Shown here: positions 1 to 8,721 of the stretch, piece after piece | How the letters are laid out: each line of letters starts with the position of its first letter | How positions within the stretch are numbered: the stretch's first letter is position 1 | Assembly: GCA_018449595.1 (NCBI GenBank) | Contig: JAAVUU010000002.1 | Coordinates: 620,001-684,000 of the forward strand | DNA length: 64,000 nucleotides | Direction: 5' to 3' | Source: Rhizobiales bacterium dw_265 | GTDB taxonomy: Bacteria; Pseudomonadota; Alphaproteobacteria; Micropepsales; Micropepsaceae | Notes under the pieces: model-generated | Databases searched by the model: none | Seen by the model: the letters and a program-made list of their open reading frames with translations, nothing else | What the model was told of the DNA's origin: nothing | Translations under genes and position numbers: made by a program

Positions 1-100
1 TGGTGTCCAGCGCCTGCATCAACACGCCCGCCATGCTGCCGATCAGGACCGCCCATTCGGCCACCTTGCTGTCATACCGGTGGGCGGCGTGCTCGCTCAT
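1..100 (-). CDS. emrB: DHA2-family MFS drug exporter, N-terminal fragment
   Basis: Only the first 33 codons lie in the window; the gene runs off the left edge. The ATG is at 98-100, six bases after the emrA stop, so it is the third gene of a marR-emrA-emrB operon. The peptide shows a short polar N-terminus, then the start of TM1 with the family hallmark QALDT, which in DHA2 proteins continues into the TTIANVALP signature. The family consists of 14-TM proton-driven inner-membrane exporters that work with an EmrA-type adaptor to expel hydrophobic compounds. Family assignment rests on the short motif plus the adjoining emrA; the substrate is unknown. Confidence 0.85.
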   Translation of the reverse strand, partial: MSEHAAHRYDSKVAEWAVLIGSMAGVLMQALDT

Positions 101-106
101 CGGCGA

Positions 107-1219
107 TCAGATGCCGTCCAGAAAACGCGCAAGGCGGCGCTTGCCGGTATCGATGGAGATTACCGTGCTCATGCCGGCGCGCAGCGGACGGTCGCATTCG
201 CTTTTGTCTATCGCGATGCGCACGGGAATGCGCTGCACCACCTTGACCCAGTTGCCGCTGGCATTTTCCGCCGGCAGGGCCGAGAAGCTGGAGTCGCTGC
301 CCGCCGAGACGCTGTCGACATGGCCCTTCCAGTCGCAGCCGGGATAGGTGTCCACCGTGATGGCGACCGGCTGGCCGGGACGCACATGGGTCAGGTCGGT
401 TTCCTTGAAATCCGACGACACCCAGATGTCCTTGCCGATCAGGCCGACGGCGCTGGTGGTGGTGAAGGCCGCCAGGGCCGAAATGACGAGCGTGCCCGGC
501 TGCAGGCTGTCCACCTCGCCCACCGTACCGGCAAACGGCGCGCGCACCGTGGCATGGTCGAGCTGGCGCTGGGCCTCGTCCACCGCCGCCTTGGCCTTCT
601 GCCAGTCGGGGGTCTGTTCGGCGGGAATATTGGGATTGCCCGCCAGCTTGGCCAGCGTCGTCGCCGCGGTCTGCTTGAGCGATGCCAGCGTCGCCTGGCT
701 GGACAGCACCGCGGCGCGCTGGGCGTCGATCTGCATGGCGGCAATGGCGTTCTGCTTCTCCAGCGCCAGGTAGCGATTGTAGGTCTGCTGGTTGACATTC
801 ACCTGGGCCTGCTGGGCCGTGACCTGGGCGACAGCCGCCTGATACTGGGCGCGGGTGGATTCCACGTCCAGCGCCGTGGAGGCGAGCGCCGCCCTGGCGT
901 TCTCCAGCGCGATCGCGAAGGGCTTGGGATCGAGGGTAAAGAGGATGTCGCCCGCCGCAACCTGCTGGCCTTCATGGACATTGACGGTCGCGACCAGCCC
1001 GGACACGTCGGTGGAAACCATCAGCTTGTTGGCATGGACATAGGAATCGTCGGAACCGACATAGCGGCCGCCCGACAGATAGACCGCCGCCGCGACCAGC
1101 AGAAAGGCGCCCACGCCCCAATACATCAGGATGCGGCGCAGGCGCGCCTTGTCGGCCCACAGCCCTGTCCGGCCCTTGGGCGCGGCCTGATAGGCCACCG
1201 CGTTGGGAACAGCCGACAT
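107..1219 (-). CDS. emrA: HlyD/EmrA-type membrane fusion protein
   Basis: Periplasmic adaptor of a tripartite drug exporter, linking the DHA2 pump to an outer-membrane channel. The 370-aa protein has a short cytoplasmic tail, one TM helix around residues 31-49, a first lipoyl half motif (GLVATVNVHEGQQV, about 74-87), a long Ala/Gln-rich helical hairpin (about 105-215), then the second lipoyl half (APFAGTVGEVDSLQPGT) and beta-barrel segments. This order and length are typical of EmrA. The ATG at 1217-1219 directly abuts the marR stop (1220-1222), and emrB begins six bases downstream, so the three are cotranscribed. The outer-membrane partner is not in the window. Confidence 0.93.
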   Translation of the reverse strand: MSAVPNAVAYQAAPKGRTGLWADKARLRRILMYWGVGAFLLVAAAVYLSGGRYVGSDDSYVHANKLMVSTDVSGLVATVNVHEGQQVAAGDILFTLDPKPFAIALENARAALASTALDVESTRAQYQAAVAQVTAQQAQVNVNQQTYNRYLALEKQNAIAAMQIDAQRAAVLSSQATLASLKQTAATTLAKLAGNPNIPAEQTPDWQKAKAAVDEAQRQLDHATVRAPFAGTVGEVDSLQPGTLVISALAAFTTTSAVGLIGKDIWVSSDFKETDLTHVRPGQPVAITVDTYPGCDWKGHVDSVSAGSDSSFSALPAENASGNWVKVVQRIPVRIAIDKSECDRPLRAGMSTVISIDTGKRRLARFLDGI

Positions 1220-1669
1220 CTATTCTCCCGCCGCCGCCATCTTGGCGTGCGTGTCTGTGGTCAGTTGGGTCTTCATCCTGAGAAGGGCGTTGGTGACGAG
1301 TTCCACCGTGGGCTCGTCCAGTCCTACGGTTATGTCGCGAAACAGTTCATCCTTGTAGCGCTGGATATCCGCCAGGATAGGCTCGGACGCCGGCAGCAGG
1401 TGCAGGCGGCGGATGCGGCGGTCGGCGGGGTCCAGCCGCCGCTCCAGCAGGCCGCGGGCCTCCAGCCGGTCCACAAGCCGTCCCACGGTGATCGGCTCGA
1501 CCTCGCAAAGGCCCGCCATTTCGTTCTGGGTCATGCCGGGCTGGCGCGCCAGGCGGGCCAGGATCACGCCCTGGGCGCGGGTCATGCCATATGTGCGGGC
1601 CCAGCGGTCAAAGCGCGTCCGCATCAGGCGGGCGACGTCGTACAATTCGGCAAGCATTTCGTGTTTCAT
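1220..1669 (-). CDS. MarR-family transcriptional regulator
   Basis: A 149-aa winged-helix repressor of the MarR/SlyA type, first gene of the efflux operon and probably its ligand-released repressor. The HTH spans about residues 45-77 (QNEMAGLCEVEPITVGRLVD), followed by the characteristic wing DPADRRIRR at 80-88; N- and C-terminal helices would form the dimer interface. No clear Shine-Dalgarno precedes the ATG at 1667-1669. An imperfect inverted repeat at 1681-1720 lies just upstream and is a candidate autoregulatory operator. Family assignment is firm; the ligand is unknown. Confidence 0.93.
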   Translation of the reverse strand: MKHEMLAELYDVARLMRTRFDRWARTYGMTRAQGVILARLARQPGMTQNEMAGLCEVEPITVGRLVDRLEARGLLERRLDPADRRIRRLHLLPASEPILADIQRYKDELFRDITVGLDEPTVELVTNALLRMKTQLTTDTHAKMAAAGE

Positions 1670-1680
1670 TAGGAAACAAT

Positions 1681-1720
1681 AAGCCGCGTTATGTTAACGG
1701 GCAATATCATAAGCTGGCTT
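1681..1720 (-). promoter_or_regulatory. candidate MarR operator (inverted repeat)
   Basis: AAGCCGCGTTATG (1681-1693) and CATAAGCTGGCTT (1708-1720) are inverted repeats matching at 10 of 13 positions across a 14-base AT-richer spacer. The site starts 12 bases upstream of the marR ATG, where MarR proteins usually bind to repress their own operon. The function is inferred from position and symmetry only. Confidence 0.4.
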
Positions 1721-1746
1721 TTTTCTGCAACCCTCCCATGCACAAA

Positions 1747-1775
1747 GAAAAAAGGGCGGCCCGAAGACCGCCCTT
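1747..1775 (-). terminator. Rho-independent terminator after pstS
   Basis: Read on the minus strand, AGGGCGG and CCGCCCT form a 7-bp GC-rich stem around the loop TCTTCGGG, followed by TTTTTTC. It lies 28 bases after the pstS stop and ends the porin-pstS operon before the marR promoter. Confidence 0.85.
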
Positions 1776-1802
1776 GTTCCATTCGGTTCCGAAAACCCGG
1801 AA

Positions 1803-2831
1803 TTACATGCCCGAGCCCTGGATATTGTGCCAGGAGGCTTCGATGGCCTTCACGGCATTTTCCGGCAGCGGCACATAGTCGAGGCTGATCGCCAGCGCGT
1901 CACCCTTTTCGAAGCCCCACTTGAAGAACTTCAGGGCCGAAGCGGTGGCGGCGGCGTCCGGGGGATTCTTGTAGACCAGCACGAAGGTGGTGGCCGAAAT
2001 CGGCCAGGAGGTCGCGCCGGGGGAGTCCAGGAAGAGGACGTAGAAGTCGTTCTTCGCGGCGCCCACCCAGTCGGCGGAAGCAGCGCCGGCCTTGAAGGAT
2101 TCCACGGTCGGCTCGACGGACTGGCCGGCCTTGTTGACCATCTTGGTGTAGGCGAGATGGTTCTGCTTGGCATAGGCATATTCGACATAGCCGATGGAGC
2201 CGGAGATCTGCGCCACATTGCCGGCAACGCCTTCATTGCCCTTGGCGCCGATGCCGGTCGGCCAGTCGATCGCGGTGTCCGCGCCGACATTGTTCTTCCA
2301 ATCGGCCGAAACGCGGCTCAGATAGGTCGAGAACTGGAAGGTGGTGCCCGAGCCGTCCGAACGATGCACGACGCTGATGGCGCGGCCCGGCAGGTTGATG
2401 CCGGGGTTCAGCTTCTTGATCGCCGGATCGTCCCAGCGCGCGATCTTGCCCTGGAAGATGCCCGCCAGGGTGTTGCCGTCCAGGGTGAGCTGGCCAGGCG
2501 CGACGCCGGGAACATTGACCACCGGCACGATGCCGCCGATCACCACCGGGAACTGCGTCAGACCGGCCGCATTCAGCTCCTTGCTGGTCAGCGGCTTGTC
2601 GGTGGCGCCGAAGGTCACGGTCTTGGCCTTGATCTGGGCGATGCCGCCGCCCGAACCGATGGACTGGTAGTTCAGGCCGTCACCCGACACGCCCTTGTAG
2701 GTCGCCGCCCACTTCGAGACCACCGGGAACACGAAGCTGGAACCAGCCCCCGTGATTTCCGCGGCATATGCGGAGGTGGCGAACGCCATGCCCGCCACTG
2801 CGCCCAGAAGGGCCTTGTAGTTGAGTTTCAT
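1803..2831 (-). CDS. pstS: Phosphate ABC transporter substrate-binding protein PstS
   Basis: Periplasmic phosphate-binding protein of the high-affinity Pst importer. The 342-aa protein has a Sec signal peptide (1-23, cut after TSAYA), then the phosphate-loop motifs [21 protein letters not shown] and [15 protein letters not shown], all PstS hallmarks; the length is normal. It lies 64 bases downstream of a phosphate-selective porin gene in the same direction, and the pair shares the Pho box at 4700-4717. A strong terminator follows. pstC, pstA, pstB and phoU are not in the window, so this is either an orphan copy or its operon is split. Confidence 0.96.
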   Translation of the reverse strand: MKLNYKALLGAVAGMAFATSAYAAEITGAGSSFVFPVVSKWAATYKGVSGDGLNYQSIGSGGGIAQIKAKTVTFGATDKPLTSKELNAAGLTQFPVVIGGIVPVVNVPGVAPGQLTLDGNTLAGIFQGKIARWDDPAIKKLNPGINLPGRAISVVHRSDGSGTTFQFSTYLSRVSADWKNNVGADTAIDWPTGIGAKGNEGVAGNVAQISGSIGYVEYAYAKQNHLAYTKMVNKAGQSVEPTVESFKAGAASADWVGAAKNDFYVLFLDSPGATSWPISATTFVLVYKNPPDAAATASALKFFKWGFEKGDALAISLDYVPLPENAVKAIEASWHNIQGSGM

Positions 2832-2857
2832 TTTGTCTTCTCCAGGTTGGGAGCCCC

Positions 2858-2890
2858 ACGTTCCCGTTTAAAGGGGCCCGTTTAAAGGGA
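2858..2890. repeat. tandem 13-bp repeat between porin and pstS
   Basis: The 13-mer CCCGTTTAAAGGG occurs twice, joined by a short G/C run, in the 64-bp gap between oprP and pstS. Each unit has CCC/GGG ends around TTTAAA, so each could form a small hairpin. It could act as an mRNA-processing or attenuation element setting the porin:PstS ratio; this is inference. Confidence 0.5.
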
Positions 2891-2895
2891 AATGC

Positions 2896-4617
2896 TTAGT
2901 TCGCGTACTGCAGGCGGACGCCGATGACATTGAAGTCCTGGCTGTCCCGGTCGAAGTTGCCGACGACACCCTTGCTCACCTGGACGATATTGTCGTCCAG
3001 CATCAGGCGGATGTTGCGGTTCATATACCAGTTGAGGCCCAGGGCCAGGATGCGTTCCTCGCCGCCCAGGATGCCGGCCAGGTGACCGGCGCCCGCGGTC
3101 TGGTCGTCATGCCAGTTCAGGTCGGTGTCGCTGTAGCGCGCGACCAGTTCCCAGGCGCCCCAGCTGTTGCCATTGACCGAGAAGGGATGCGACGGGACTG
3201 GCGCCTGGTAGCCGGCGACTTCGTTGTTGATGGCGGACGGCGAATAGGTCTTGGTTTCGCCGGTGATGATCCAGGAACCTTCCAGCGTCCAGCCCGAGAA
3301 GGTCGGATGGTCGATGACGTTGGTGGAAGAGCTGCAGAGCGTGGCGTTGACAGTGGAACCGCACTGGCGGTCGGCGGTGAACTGGGCATATTCGAAGCCC
3401 GCATAGAAGTTCTGCCAGTTGCCTTCCATGTCCACGGCGAACATGTTGCCGGTCTTGGCGGCGATGCCGCCGGTCGAGATCAGGCGGGTGCCGTCGACGC
3501 GGATTTCCGGGCGGTCCTGGAAGTTCAGAACCTGCGCGGCGCCACCGGCGCCGGTGGCGGCGCCCCCTTGCGGACCCGCGCCGGTATACAACGCGCCGGC
3601 AGCGCTGGCGCCGATCTGCAGGTTGGAAATGCCGTCGCTCCAGATGCGGTCGGTGACGCGGCCCAGGATCTGGGTCTGTTCGTCGCCGCCATTGCCATGG
3701 CCGGCAGCGGTGCCGGTCCTGGCGCCGGTGAAGGCGCCGGTGGCGGTGATGTTGTCACCCGACCACAGCGCATCGGTCTTGGCCCAGCCGATTTCAATGC
3801 CGCGGCGCGAGTCCGAAGCGCCGAAGGAGTCAGCGGCGATATTGTCGATTTCCGGACGTTCCATGAACATCAGCGAGGCCGAGGAGGTCGTGCCCTCCAT
3901 CATGAGGGCCGGCTCGATGACGCCGACGTTGAAGTGCCAGTTCGGAATGCCGGTATAGGTGATGACCGCCTTGTTCAGCAGCGGATCGCCTTCACCGCCG
4001 GTGGCGATGCCGGGGATGGAGCAGGTCGGGGCTGCACCGCCGGCCACGGCGGGGGCAGCGCCCGAGACGACGCAGGGATTGGCGCCCAGGCCGCCATTGG
4101 CGCCACCAGCGTTCAAGCGGATTTCATACGAGAAATCGTTATAGGCCTTGCCTTCGATGCCGAAATAAGCGCGGCGGACGACGGCGCCCGAGGACAGGTC
4201 GGCCGGGCCGGCGAAGCCGGGGCGGTGAGAGGTGGGCGAGTCCTGCATGAAGCCGGCGAAGTCGCTCTGGAAGCGGGCGCGGATCGCCAGGGTGAAGCGG
4301 CCGTCGCCGGACGCGAAGGAGGCGCGGCCGTTGTCGAACGACCAGACCGCCGAATTGTAGCCCTGCTCAAGGGTGGAAAGGCGGGTGCGGTCGGCCATGG
4401 CGCGATCGTCGCGGGCGGCGAGCGCATCTTCCAGCGCCTGCACGCGGGCCGCGAGTTCGGCGTTGCTCATGCCGCTGGCGGCGGGGGTGTAGTTCTGCGC
4501 AACCTGAACCGGCTTCTGCGCGTCATTGGTGGTGGTGTCGGCAGCCTGCGCACCGGAAGCGGCGGCCATCGCGATGGCGGCAACGCCGGTCATCAGCGCC
4601 ATTTTCCCAATTCTCAT
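2896..4617 (-). CDS. Phosphate-selective porin (OprO/OprP family)
   Basis: Outer-membrane 16-strand porin, 573 aa, expected to pass phosphate or polyphosphate into the periplasm for the PstS protein encoded next to it. The start chosen is the ATG at 4615-4617: it has a GAGGG ribosome site and begins a signal peptide (MRIGKMALMTGVAAIAMAAA). A longer in-frame extension upstream is Arg-rich and lacks a signal. After the signal come a short trimer-forming coiled coil (SNAELAARVQALEDALAARD), then alternating aromatic beta-strands ending in VRLQYAN with the terminal aromatic/polar pattern of porins. The Pho box 83 bp upstream supports the phosphate role. Confidence 0.9.
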   Translation of the reverse strand: MRIGKMALMTGVAAIAMAAASGAQAADTTTNDAQKPVQVAQNYTPAASGMSNAELAARVQALEDALAARDDRAMADRTRLSTLEQGYNSAVWSFDNGRASFASGDGRFTLAIRARFQSDFAGFMQDSPTSHRPGFAGPADLSSGAVVRRAYFGIEGKAYNDFSYEIRLNAGGANGGLGANPCVVSGAAPAVAGGAAPTCSIPGIATGGEGDPLLNKAVITYTGIPNWHFNVGVIEPALMMEGTTSSASLMFMERPEIDNIAADSFGASDSRRGIEIGWAKTDALWSGDNITATGAFTGARTGTAAGHGNGGDEQTQILGRVTDRIWSDGISNLQIGASAAGALYTGAGPQGGAATGAGGAAQVLNFQDRPEIRVDGTRLISTGGIAAKTGNMFAVDMEGNWQNFYAGFEYAQFTADRQCGSTVNATLCSSSTNVIDHPTFSGWTLEGSWIITGETKTYSPSAINNEVAGYQAPVPSHPFSVNGNSWGAWELVARYSDTDLNWHDDQTAGAGHLAGILGGEERILALGLNWYMNRNIRLMLDDNIVQVSKGVVGNFDRDSQDFNVIGVRLQYAN

Positions 4618-4699
4618 ACCCTCAGTCCCTCTTTGAGCTCTGCGCAATTTCGCGCGCGGCTTCTGTCGCCGGGGCGCGCGACGAGACGATGAAGGTTCC

Positions 4700-4717
4700 A
4701 TGACGTTGATGTGACAG
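4700..4717 (-). promoter_or_regulatory. Pho box (PhoB site) upstream of porin-pstS
   Basis: On the minus strand the sequence CTGTCAC-ATCA-ACGTCAT matches the PhoB site layout: two direct 7-mers (consensus CTGTCAT) separated by four A/T-rich bases. The first matches at six of seven positions, the second at five. It lies 83 bp before the porin ATG, the right place for activation of both genes under phosphate starvation. Confidence 0.7.
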
Positions 4718-4860
4718 GCTTCGCGGATGCGGCAGAAACCGGGGCTTGTTCAAAATGTCACGCCTGCAATCTTGCCGAGCGTTGCTCGAAAGTCGCGGTT
4801 TTTGGCGCTTTTTGGACATGTTCCAAGGCAGGAAACTTTCCCGCCAACTGTCCCCGGACT

Positions 4861-5394
4861 CTAGTTTTCTGACTCGTCGGTAATCCGGCGGCCTGGTGTC
4901 CCCTCCGGCGGTTCGCCCTGCGCCAGGGCGCCATAGCGGCCCTGGAAATAGACCAGCGGCGCACCCGCGCCGTCATGACGGGCAAAGCGAAGGACACGGC
5001 CGATCAGGATGGCGTGGTCGCCCGCCTCCTGCACGCTTTCCAGCGCGCACTCGAACACCGCCAGGGAATCGGCCAGCGCCGGCGGCCCCAGTTCGGTGGG
5101 AGTGAGATCGATGCCGTCCAGGCTGTGTTCCCCGGCGCCCGCCAGCCGCGACGACACCGCCTTGTGACCGGACCCCAGGATGGAAACCGTGAAACCCGAT
5201 GCCTCGGCAAAGGCGGAATAGCGGCGCGAGCGGCGGTCGATGCACCACAGCACCAAAGGCGGGTCCAGCGATACCGAGGTGAAGGAGTTGACGGTGATCC
5301 CGATATGGGATTCCGGGCCCGCGGCGGTCATGACCGCGATCCCCGTGGGAAAACAGCCCAGCGCAGTCCTGAAGGCCCGGGAATCGAAGGTCAT
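4861..5394 (-). CDS. Flavin reductase-like domain protein
   Basis: A 177-aa FMN-binding split-barrel protein of the HpaC/flavin reductase family, which supplies reduced flavin to two-component monooxygenases. Recognisable segments are the N-terminal FPTGIAVMTA, the flavin-binding NSFTSVSLDPPLVLWCID and the C-terminal GRYGAL strand. The second in-frame ATG (5392-5394, MTFDSRAFR) is preferred because it fits the family N-terminus; an upstream ATG would add nine residues. No oxygenase gene is nearby, so the partner is unknown. It is read towards the porin gene, with about 240 bp of regulatory DNA between them. Confidence 0.85.
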   Translation of the reverse strand: MTFDSRAFRTALGCFPTGIAVMTAAGPESHIGITVNSFTSVSLDPPLVLWCIDRRSRRYSAFAEASGFTVSILGSGHKAVSSRLAGAGEHSLDGIDLTPTELGPPALADSLAVFECALESVQEAGDHAILIGRVLRFARHDGAGAPLVYFQGRYGALAQGEPPEGTPGRRITDESEN

Positions 5395-5522
5395 AAGCCA
5401 TCCTAAGCGCCCCCATTTCACACTCGGTTAAGAGGGGGTGTGCATGATGGCGCAAGGTTAGGCGACCCGGCGAAAAGACCGCAAGCCATAACCGGGTGAA
5501 TGGGTTTTGGGGTTATAAGGCC

Positions 5523-6413
5523 ATGGCCGGCGACAACGCGGTCGTTATCAAGAAGATCAAGAAGGGCGGACACGGCGGCCATCACGGCGGCGCCTGGAAA
5601 GTCGCCTATGCCGATTTCGTCACCGCGATGATGGCCTTCTTCCTGCTGATGTGGCTGATCAACACCACCACGCCGGAACAGAAGCGCGGCATCGCCGACT
5701 ATTTCGCGCCCCAGTCCATCGCCCAGACCGTGTCCGGCTCGGGCGGCGTCCTGGGCGGCAAGGTGATGGGCCAGGACGAGGCCCATGCCGGCGGCGCCCA
5801 GTCGGTGATGCAGAAACAGTCCCCCCCCGCGCCCGATTCCACGACCAAGGCGCTGGCCAACGGCTCCGGCCAGGGCGCCGGCCAGAACGCCAATGACGCC
5901 AGCGACCAGGCAGGCCAGAACGGCGAGTTCAACCATGCCGCCGAGGCGATCCACCAGGCGGTGCAGGACAATCCCGACATCGCCAACCTGTCCCATCAAG
6001 TGATCACCGAAAACACGCCCCAGGGCCTGCGTATCCAGCTGGTGGATGCCGACGGCCGCCCCATGTTCCAGCAGGGCTCCAACGAGCCGATGCCCTATGC
6101 CAAAAAGCTGCTGGAAGCGGTGGGCAAGATCGTCTCCACCCTGCCCAACCGGGTCTCCATTGCCGGCCATACCGGCGGCAACGACAATGCCGCAACCGAC
6201 GGAAGCTGGGAATTGTCGGCCGCCCGCGCCAACCAGGCCCGCGCCCTGCTGCAGTCGGGCGGGCTGGGCAGCGACCGCATCTACGAGGTGGCGGGCAAGG
6301 CGGGGTCCGAGCCGCTGTTGCCGGAAGACCCCAATGCCAGCGCCAACCGCCGGCTTTCGATCCTGTTGATGCGCGAAGCCCCGCCGGCGCCGGCAAACAC
6401 TGGGCTGAACTAA
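5523..6413 (+). CDS. motB: Flagellar motor stator protein MotB
   Basis: Stator subunit that anchors the MotA/MotB proton channel to peptidoglycan. The 296-aa protein has a basic N-tail (KIKKGGHGGHHGG), the plug/TM segment YADFVTAMMAFFLLMWLINT with the proton-accepting Asp at about residue 31, a Gln/Ala-rich linker, and an OmpA-like peptidoglycan-binding domain (about 160-290: SIAGHTGGND, ELSAARANQARALL). The ATG at 5523 follows an AAGG site; an upstream start would add nine residues of unlike composition. motA is not adjacent, so the stator operon is split here. It implies a flagellated organism. Confidence 0.95.
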   Translation: MAGDNAVVIKKIKKGGHGGHHGGAWKVAYADFVTAMMAFFLLMWLINTTTPEQKRGIADYFAPQSIAQTVSGSGGVLGGKVMGQDEAHAGGAQSVMQKQSPPAPDSTTKALANGSGQGAGQNANDASDQAGQNGEFNHAAEAIHQAVQDNPDIANLSHQVITENTPQGLRIQLVDADGRPMFQQGSNEPMPYAKKLLEAVGKIVSTLPNRVSIAGHTGGNDNAATDGSWELSAARANQARALLQSGGLGSDRIYEVAGKAGSEPLLPEDPNASANRRLSILLMREAPPAPANTGLN

Positions 6414-6513
6414 CCTTTTTTCCATAAAAATCCTGTTCGGCGGCGAATAATTCCCTTCACTCCGGGGCCTGCAGCGCCATACTTGAAGCGGGACCGGCAG
6501 GCTCTGTTTCAAA

Positions 6514-7236
6514 GTGACCGACCAGCGCAGTACACGCATTCCGCAGTTTTTCCTGACGCCGGGAGGGGCATGCCCCTACCTGCCGGGCAAGACCGAGCGC
6601 AAGGTGTTCGCGCGGCTGGGCGGCAACCTGGCCCAGCCCTTGTCCGAGGCCCTCACCCATTCCGGCTTTCGCCGCAGCCAGTCCATCGCCTATCGCCCGG
6701 CCTGCGAGGGCTGTTCGGCCTGTGTGTCGGTGCGCATCAAGGCGGACCTGTTCCAGCCCAGCCGCAACCACAAGCGCATCCTGCGCCGGGGCGGCGACCT
6801 GGCGCGCGGCGAGGTGAAGGCGGAAGCGACGCGCGAGCAGTTCGCGCTGCTGCGCACCTATCTGGATTCGCGCCATCCCGGCGGCGGCATGAGCGACATG
6901 GGCCTGTTCGACTATGTCGCCATGGTCGAGGAAACCCCGGTCGCCACCCATATCGTGGAATATCGCAGCCCCGAAGGCGTGCTGCTGGCCTGCGCCCTCA
7001 CCGACCGGCTGAAGGACGGGCTTTCAATGGTCTATTCCTTCTTCCATCCCGGCGAGGACGCGCGCAGCCTGGGCACCTACATGATCCTGGACCATGTGCG
7101 CAGCGCCCGCGCCGCCAACCTGCCTTTCGTCTATCTGGGCTATTGGGTGCGCGGCAGCGAGAAGATGGACTACAAGGTGCGCTTCCAGCCCCTGGAAGCC
7201 CTGGGACCGAACGGCTGGGAAGCGTTGACGGTCTGA
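6514..7236 (+). CDS. bpt: Aspartate/glutamate leucyltransferase (Bpt)
   Basis: N-end-rule enzyme that moves leucine from Leu-tRNA onto N-terminal Asp or Glu of proteins, marking them for ClpS/ClpAP. The 240-aa protein has the ATE-like N-terminal domain with the cysteine cluster [10 protein letters not shown] and the C-terminal acyltransferase fold ([35 protein letters not shown]). It starts with GTG at 6514-6516, because [15 protein letters not shown] matches the usual N-terminus. It stands alone between motB and a convergent kinase gene. Bacterial members are annotated as arginyltransferases in older databases, but the bacterial type uses leucine. Confidence 0.93.
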   Translation: MTDQRSTRIPQFFLTPGGACPYLPGKTERKVFARLGGNLAQPLSEALTHSGFRRSQSIAYRPACEGCSACVSVRIKADLFQPSRNHKRILRRGGDLARGEVKAEATREQFALLRTYLDSRHPGGGMSDMGLFDYVAMVEETPVATHIVEYRSPEGVLLACALTDRLKDGLSMVYSFFHPGEDARSLGTYMILDHVRSARAANLPFVYLGYWVRGSEKMDYKVRFQPLEALGPNGWEALTV

Positions 7237-7282
7237 GCCTGCGGCAACGCCTTTTTTTCGACACGCCGGAAACCGGCGAATT

Positions 7283-8689
7283 CTAGGCGGCCAGCGGTTC
7301 CGCGCCACCCGCGGGAATCAGGAACAGCGGAAGACGAATCCGGATCGTCGTTCCGCCGCCTTCCGTCGCGGATCGGGTGAGGCCCCCGCCCAGTTGGCGG
7401 ACGAAGATCGCCACATAGTCGGAGCCGCGCTTCTCCGGAATTCCCATGACGGTCTTTTCCTTGATGCCGATCCCGTCATCGCAAACCATGAGTTCGATCT
7501 CGTCTCCGATCTGCTCGACGCCCAGAAGCACATGGCCGATGCCGCCATTGGGAAAGGCATGCTTGATGGAGTTGGTGGCCAGTTCATTGACGAGAAGCCC
7601 GAACGGGACGGCGCGATCCGGGTCGATCTTCAACGGTTCGGCTTTCACGTGAATTTCGATGCCGGACTTGTCGCCGATCAGGCTCGCCGACAGTTGCTTC
7701 GCAATCTCGCCGAGATAGGCATCTATGGCGATGCTTCCGCCGCGGCTGGACTGGGAGATCAGGTCATAAAGCTGGGCAATCGCCCCTATGCGGGCCTGCA
7801 TGGCCTTCAGGCCCGGAATGCTGGCGGCGCTGGTCGACCGGATCTCGAACGCGATCAGGCCCACCACGATCTGGAGATTGTTCTTGATCCGGTGCGAAAT
7901 TTCGTTGGTCAGTATCTGTGCGTCGCGCTCGCGCTGCTTGCGGTCGGTGACGTCTTCAAAGACCAGCAGCATGCGGTGACTGTGATTGCCGGGCTGCTTG
8001 ATCCTGCGGGCATTGAGGTTGAAGACCCGGCGGCCAAGGCCGGGAAAGTCATCCTCGATCTCGAAGCTTTCGATGGGCTTGTTCTCGGGAAGCACCTTTT
8101 CCATCAGGTTGCGCAGCGCCGGCACATCCCACTGATGCTGGCCCAGTTCGGAGACGCGCCGTCCATGCGCATCCGCCTGGGTGATCCCGAATATGGTGAG
8201 AAAGGCCTTGCTGGCCGTGACGATCGTCATGTCGTTTTCCAGCACGACCAGCGGATCGCGGATGGTGTCGACGATGCTTTGGGTCAGCTGCCAATTGCGG
8301 CTGCTTTCCTTGCGGGCCGCGCGCTCCTCGCTGACATCCTCGATGGCGAGCAGGATGAAGCCGTCATGATCCCCGGGCCGGAATATCTTGCGGGCGTTGA
8401 CCAGCATGGTGCGCCGCCCGATGGTCGGAAAATCATGCTCGACCTCGAAGCCTTCGACCGAGGCGCGGTGGGGGATGACGCTTTCCAGCAGCGTGCGCAG
8501 CGCCGGAATGTCCCACTGCCGGTTGCCCAGATCGTAGATCAGGCAGCCCTCGGTCTCCTCCGCGCTGGTGCGGAAGGTCTGGTAAAAGGCGCGGTTGGCC
8601 GACGAGATGTTCAGGTTGCGGTCGAGAATCAACAGCGCGCTGGGCACGGTCTCGACGATGTCGCTCGCGGCAATATCCGATACGGCCAT
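7283..8689 (-). CDS. PAS-PAS HisKA_2 sensor histidine kinase
   Basis: A soluble 468-aa histidine kinase with two PAS domains (about 11-120 and 133-240; the repeated segments LGNRQWDIPALR and LGQHQWDVPALR show they are internal duplicates), a HisKA_2 dimerisation helix with the phospho-accepting His near 256 (ISHRIKNNLQ), and a HATPase with NELATNSIKHAFPNGG and DDGIGIKEK. No TM segment is visible. The ATG at 8687-8689 has a GAGGAA site. It lies 32 bp after a single-domain receiver gene and shares its EcfG-like promoter, so a general-stress role (PhyK/LovK-like kinases use this dimerisation type) is a reasonable inference. Confidence 0.9.
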   Translation of the reverse strand: MAVSDIAASDIVETVPSALLILDRNLNISSANRAFYQTFRTSAEETEGCLIYDLGNRQWDIPALRTLLESVIPHRASVEGFEVEHDFPTIGRRTMLVNARKIFRPGDHDGFILLAIEDVSEERAARKESSRNWQLTQSIVDTIRDPLVVLENDMTIVTASKAFLTIFGITQADAHGRRVSELGQHQWDVPALRNLMEKVLPENKPIESFEIEDDFPGLGRRVFNLNARRIKQPGNHSHRMLLVFEDVTDRKQRERDAQILTNEISHRIKNNLQIVVGLIAFEIRSTSAASIPGLKAMQARIGAIAQLYDLISQSSRGGSIAIDAYLGEIAKQLSASLIGDKSGIEIHVKAEPLKIDPDRAVPFGLLVNELATNSIKHAFPNGGIGHVLLGVEQIGDEIELMVCDDGIGIKEKTVMGIPEKRGSDYVAIFVRQLGGGLTRSATEGGGTTIRIRLPLFLIPAGGAEPLAA

Positions 8690-8721
8690 TTTTCCTCTTC
8701 GATTCCGCGACAGATCGCGCG

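Noticed and set aside
7245-7280. CGCCGG-AAA-CCGGCG hairpin between bpt and the kinase gene
   Set aside because: The T-run lies on the wrong side for the plus strand, and on the minus strand only an A-run follows; terminator role unclear.
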